The notes under the pieces were generated by a model. It made no database searches, was not told where the DNA came from, and saw only the letters and a list, made by a program, of their open reading frames with translations. Shown one piece after another: positions 62,670 through 64,000 of a stretch of DNA of 64,000 nucleotides. Position 1 is the stretch's first letter. Each line of letters begins with the position of its first letter. Origin of the DNA: JABSSA01 sp039984715 (lineage in GTDB: Bacteria > Pseudomonadota > Alphaproteobacteria > Rhodobacterales > Rhodobacteraceae); contig JBDWUA010000010.1 of the NCBI GenBank assembly GCA_039984715.1, positions 62,001-126,000 on the forward strand, read 5' to 3'. Both the position numbers and the translations under genes were made by a program.

Positions 62670-63050
62670 ATGCCAGCCATGCTTGAACACACCAACTTCA
62701 CCGTCACTGACCCAGATACCACAGCCAAGTGGATGTGCGATCTGTTTGGGTGGCACATCCGGTGGTCCGGTGCGGGGATGACCACAGGTTACACCGTACA
62801 TGTCGGAACGGATTCGCATTACCTTGCTTTGTTCAGTTACGGCGACACGCAAAAAAGCCGCGAAGAAACCTATCGGGTTACGGGCGGGTTGAACCATATT
62901 GCGTTGGTCACAGATGACATCAAAACGATGGAAACAAACGTGCGAAAGCTGGGGTTCGAACCGCGCAATCATGGGGATTACGAACCCGGCCTTCGTTTCT
63001 ATTTTGAGGACAATGACGGCATTGAATTCGAAATTGTTCAATATGACTAG
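62670..63050 (+). CDS. VOC family protein, likely SoxR target
   Basis: A 126-residue VOC protein: MLEHTNFTVTDPDTTAKWMC at the N terminus with His at the first metal position, GGLNHIALVTDDIKTMETNV with a second His, and FYFEDNDGIEFEIVQYD at the C terminus with Glu. The metal pattern is therefore more complete than in the VOC protein at 22.4 kb, and enzymatic activity is plausible. AAAGAGG precedes the ATG. It lies divergent from soxR downstream of the SoxR box, which suggests it handles a redox-active or electrophilic small molecule. Confidence 0.82.
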   Translation: MPAMLEHTNFTVTDPDTTAKWMCDLFGWHIRWSGAGMTTGYTVHVGTDSHYLALFSYGDTQKSREETYRVTGGLNHIALVTDDIKTMETNVRKLGFEPRNHGDYEPGLRFYFEDNDGIEFEIVQYD

Positions 63051-63166
63051 CAGACTGCCACCTGCCCCCTTGCAAAAGGGTCACTAATTGGTTCAGTTAC
63101 AGGACGAAATTTCAAGGCGGTTCACAAACGGGCCGCCTTCCACTTTTTGACCTTTGGAATCGGACC

Positions 63167-63637
63167 ATGGAAAAAATTCCTATGACCAAGCGGGGCAACG
63201 AAGCCCTTCAAAAGGAATTGAAGACGCTCAAATCTGAAGAGCGTCCGACGATTATTCAAGCCATCGCTGAAGCGCGTGAATTGGGTGATCTGAAAGAAAA
63301 TGCCGAATATCATTCCGCGCGCGAAAAGCAGGGGTTCATCGAAGGACGGATCCAGGAACTTGAAGCGGTTCTGGGATTAGCCGAGGTCATCGACCCTGCA
63401 AAATTCACAGGGTCGATCAAGTTCGGGGCAACAGTCACGTTGGTCGATGAAGACACCGACGACGAAAAGACTTGGCAGATTGTTGGCGAACACGAAGCAA
63501 ACATCGAAAACGGCTTGCTGAACATCAAATCGCCAATTGCGCGCGCATTGATTGGTAAAGATGAGGGCGACAGCGTAGAAGTGCGCACGCCTGGGGGCGA
63601 AAAATCTTACGAAGTCCTCAAAATCACTTACGCCTAA
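63167..63637 (+). CDS. greA: Transcription elongation factor GreA
   Basis: A 156-residue factor that rescues backtracked RNA polymerase by stimulating transcript cleavage. The N-terminal coiled coil carries the acidic tip ARELGDLKENAEYHSAREKQ (in part), and the C-terminal FKBP-like domain has SPIARALIGKDEGDSVEV and YEVLKI. Both acidic tip residues are intact. The ATG at 63167 has weak GGAATCGGACC upstream; the gene is followed by a short spacer to the next gene. Confidence 0.96.
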   Translation: MEKIPMTKRGNEALQKELKTLKSEERPTIIQAIAEARELGDLKENAEYHSAREKQGFIEGRIQELEAVLGLAEVIDPAKFTGSIKFGATVTLVDEDTDDEKTWQIVGEHEANIENGLLNIKSPIARALIGKDEGDSVEVRTPGGEKSYEVLKITYA

Positions 63638-63646
63638 GGTTAGCCA

Positions 63647-64000
63647 ATGACCGACGACACCAAGCAGGTCAAACACACGCCCCTTGGAATATATGACAGG
63701 CCACAAACAGGTGGTGTGACCGGTGTTGAATTGGTTGCACTGGCGATGTCTGTACTATGGCTTGTTATGGCTGCGATGTACTTTTTGTTGGGCTCCAACT
63801 CGGATGGCGCTGACGGATTGCAGTTCATCATCACGCTGATGGCAGTATTTTTGCCTGTTGCAATGATTTGGGTGGCTGCCATGGCCGCGCGTTCGGCACG
63901 TGTGATGCGCGAAGAAAGCGCGCGCCTGCAATCTGCCATCGACGCCATCCGGCAAGCTTATATCGCGCAAAGTCAGGGACGCGACATTGCAAGCGAAACA
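63647..64000 (+). CDS. Membrane protein of unknown function (3' truncated by window edge)
   Basis: The frame starts at ATG 63647, nine bases after greA, and runs off the window after 118 residues. Two membrane helices are visible (VELVALAMSVLWLVMAAMYF and LQFIITLMAVFLPVAMIWVA), followed by a charged, probably helical segment (ARVMREESARLQSAIDAIRQ). No family recognised. Co-transcription with greA is likely. Confidence 0.75.
   Translation, partial: MTDDTKQVKHTPLGIYDRPQTGGVTGVELVALAMSVLWLVMAAMYFLLGSNSDGADGLQFIITLMAVFLPVAMIWVAAMAARSARVMREESARLQSAIDAIRQAYIAQSQGRDIASET

Noticed and set aside
1..64000. CRISPR arrays, insertion sequences, prophage, rRNA and tRNA genes
   Set aside because: No repeat-spacer periodicity, transposase or integrase signature, and no cloverleaf was recognised; a computed scan would be needed for certainty on tRNA.

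Overview
The window looks like a chromosomal segment of a marine alphaproteobacterium of the family Rhodobacteraceae (Roseobacter group). The evidence is the split F1 operon (atpHAGDC with no F0 genes beside it), phaA-phaB, ETF-ubiquinone oxidoreductase, a SoxR-type regulator, DUF2125, DUF2007, DUF465, extensin-like and Glyoxalase_8 proteins, and a polyprenyl synthase of the ubiquinone type. Base composition is moderate (roughly half G+C by eye) and even throughout. I found no insertion sequence, prophage, CRISPR array, rRNA or tRNA. Genus and species cannot be fixed from this sequence alone.

Layout. 1-4.2 kb: the end of a TPP-dependent (acetolactate-synthase-like) enzyme overlapping a class III CoA-transferase, then a TTC38/StaR-like TPR protein. 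4.2-8.9 kb: an osmoregulated periplasmic glucan operon opgC-opgG-opgH. 8.9-13.2 kb (mostly minus strand): secreted esterase, Tat-type rhodanese with a 27-codon micro-gene in front, SseB-like protein, Glyoxalase_8 protein coupled to a MATE exporter. 13.5-17 kb: ArsR repressor plus DUF318/ArsP-type permease, a ClpP paralogue, and NhaA. 17.2-21.9 kb: capsule/Kdo block kpsT-kpsE-like-kdsA-phosphomannomutase. 21.8-27.7 kb: tandem winged-helix regulator with a VOC protein, AsmA, RimO, a double CDGSH protein, a small duplicated-repeat protein, an H-type lectin.

27.8-32.8 kb: F1-ATP synthase operon (minus strand) with a clear terminator, preceded by about 700 bases without a recognisable gene. 33.4-38.6 kb: methyltransferase, gloB, clpA, M23 peptidase. 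38.6-42.1 kb: a MotA/ExbB-like and MotB/OmpA-like proton-driven pair with a very long coiled coil. 42.2-46.6 kb: chaC, DUF2125, and a tightly overlapping hisC-tyrA-extensin operon. 46.7-51.7 kb: YqiJ-YqiK flotillin pair, rpsD, tag, an EAL protein. 51.8-55.3 kb: phaA-phaB, a 39-codon gene, a GcvA-like LysR regulator, a DUF465 protein. 55.4-64 kb: tRNA-type methyltransferase, DUF2007, polyprenyl synthase, ispE, a secreted TPR protein, ETF-QO, soxR with a VOC target, greA, and a truncated membrane protein.

Themes. A large share of the genes build or sense the envelope: OPG glucans, capsule/Kdo, AsmA, M23 peptidase, extensin-like protein, proton-driven stator pair and flotillin. A second set covers energy and reserve metabolism (F1, ETF-QO, PhaAB). 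A third covers electrophile or redox stress (gloB, ChaC, SoxR, two VOC proteins, CDGSH). Most of the sequence is ordinary core genome. The observations I rate highest are the stand-alone stator pair, two small genes with strong Shine-Dalgarno sites, the hairpins in front of atpC, and the SoxR box driving a VOC gene. I do not see a convincing multi-gene novel defence or mobile system.
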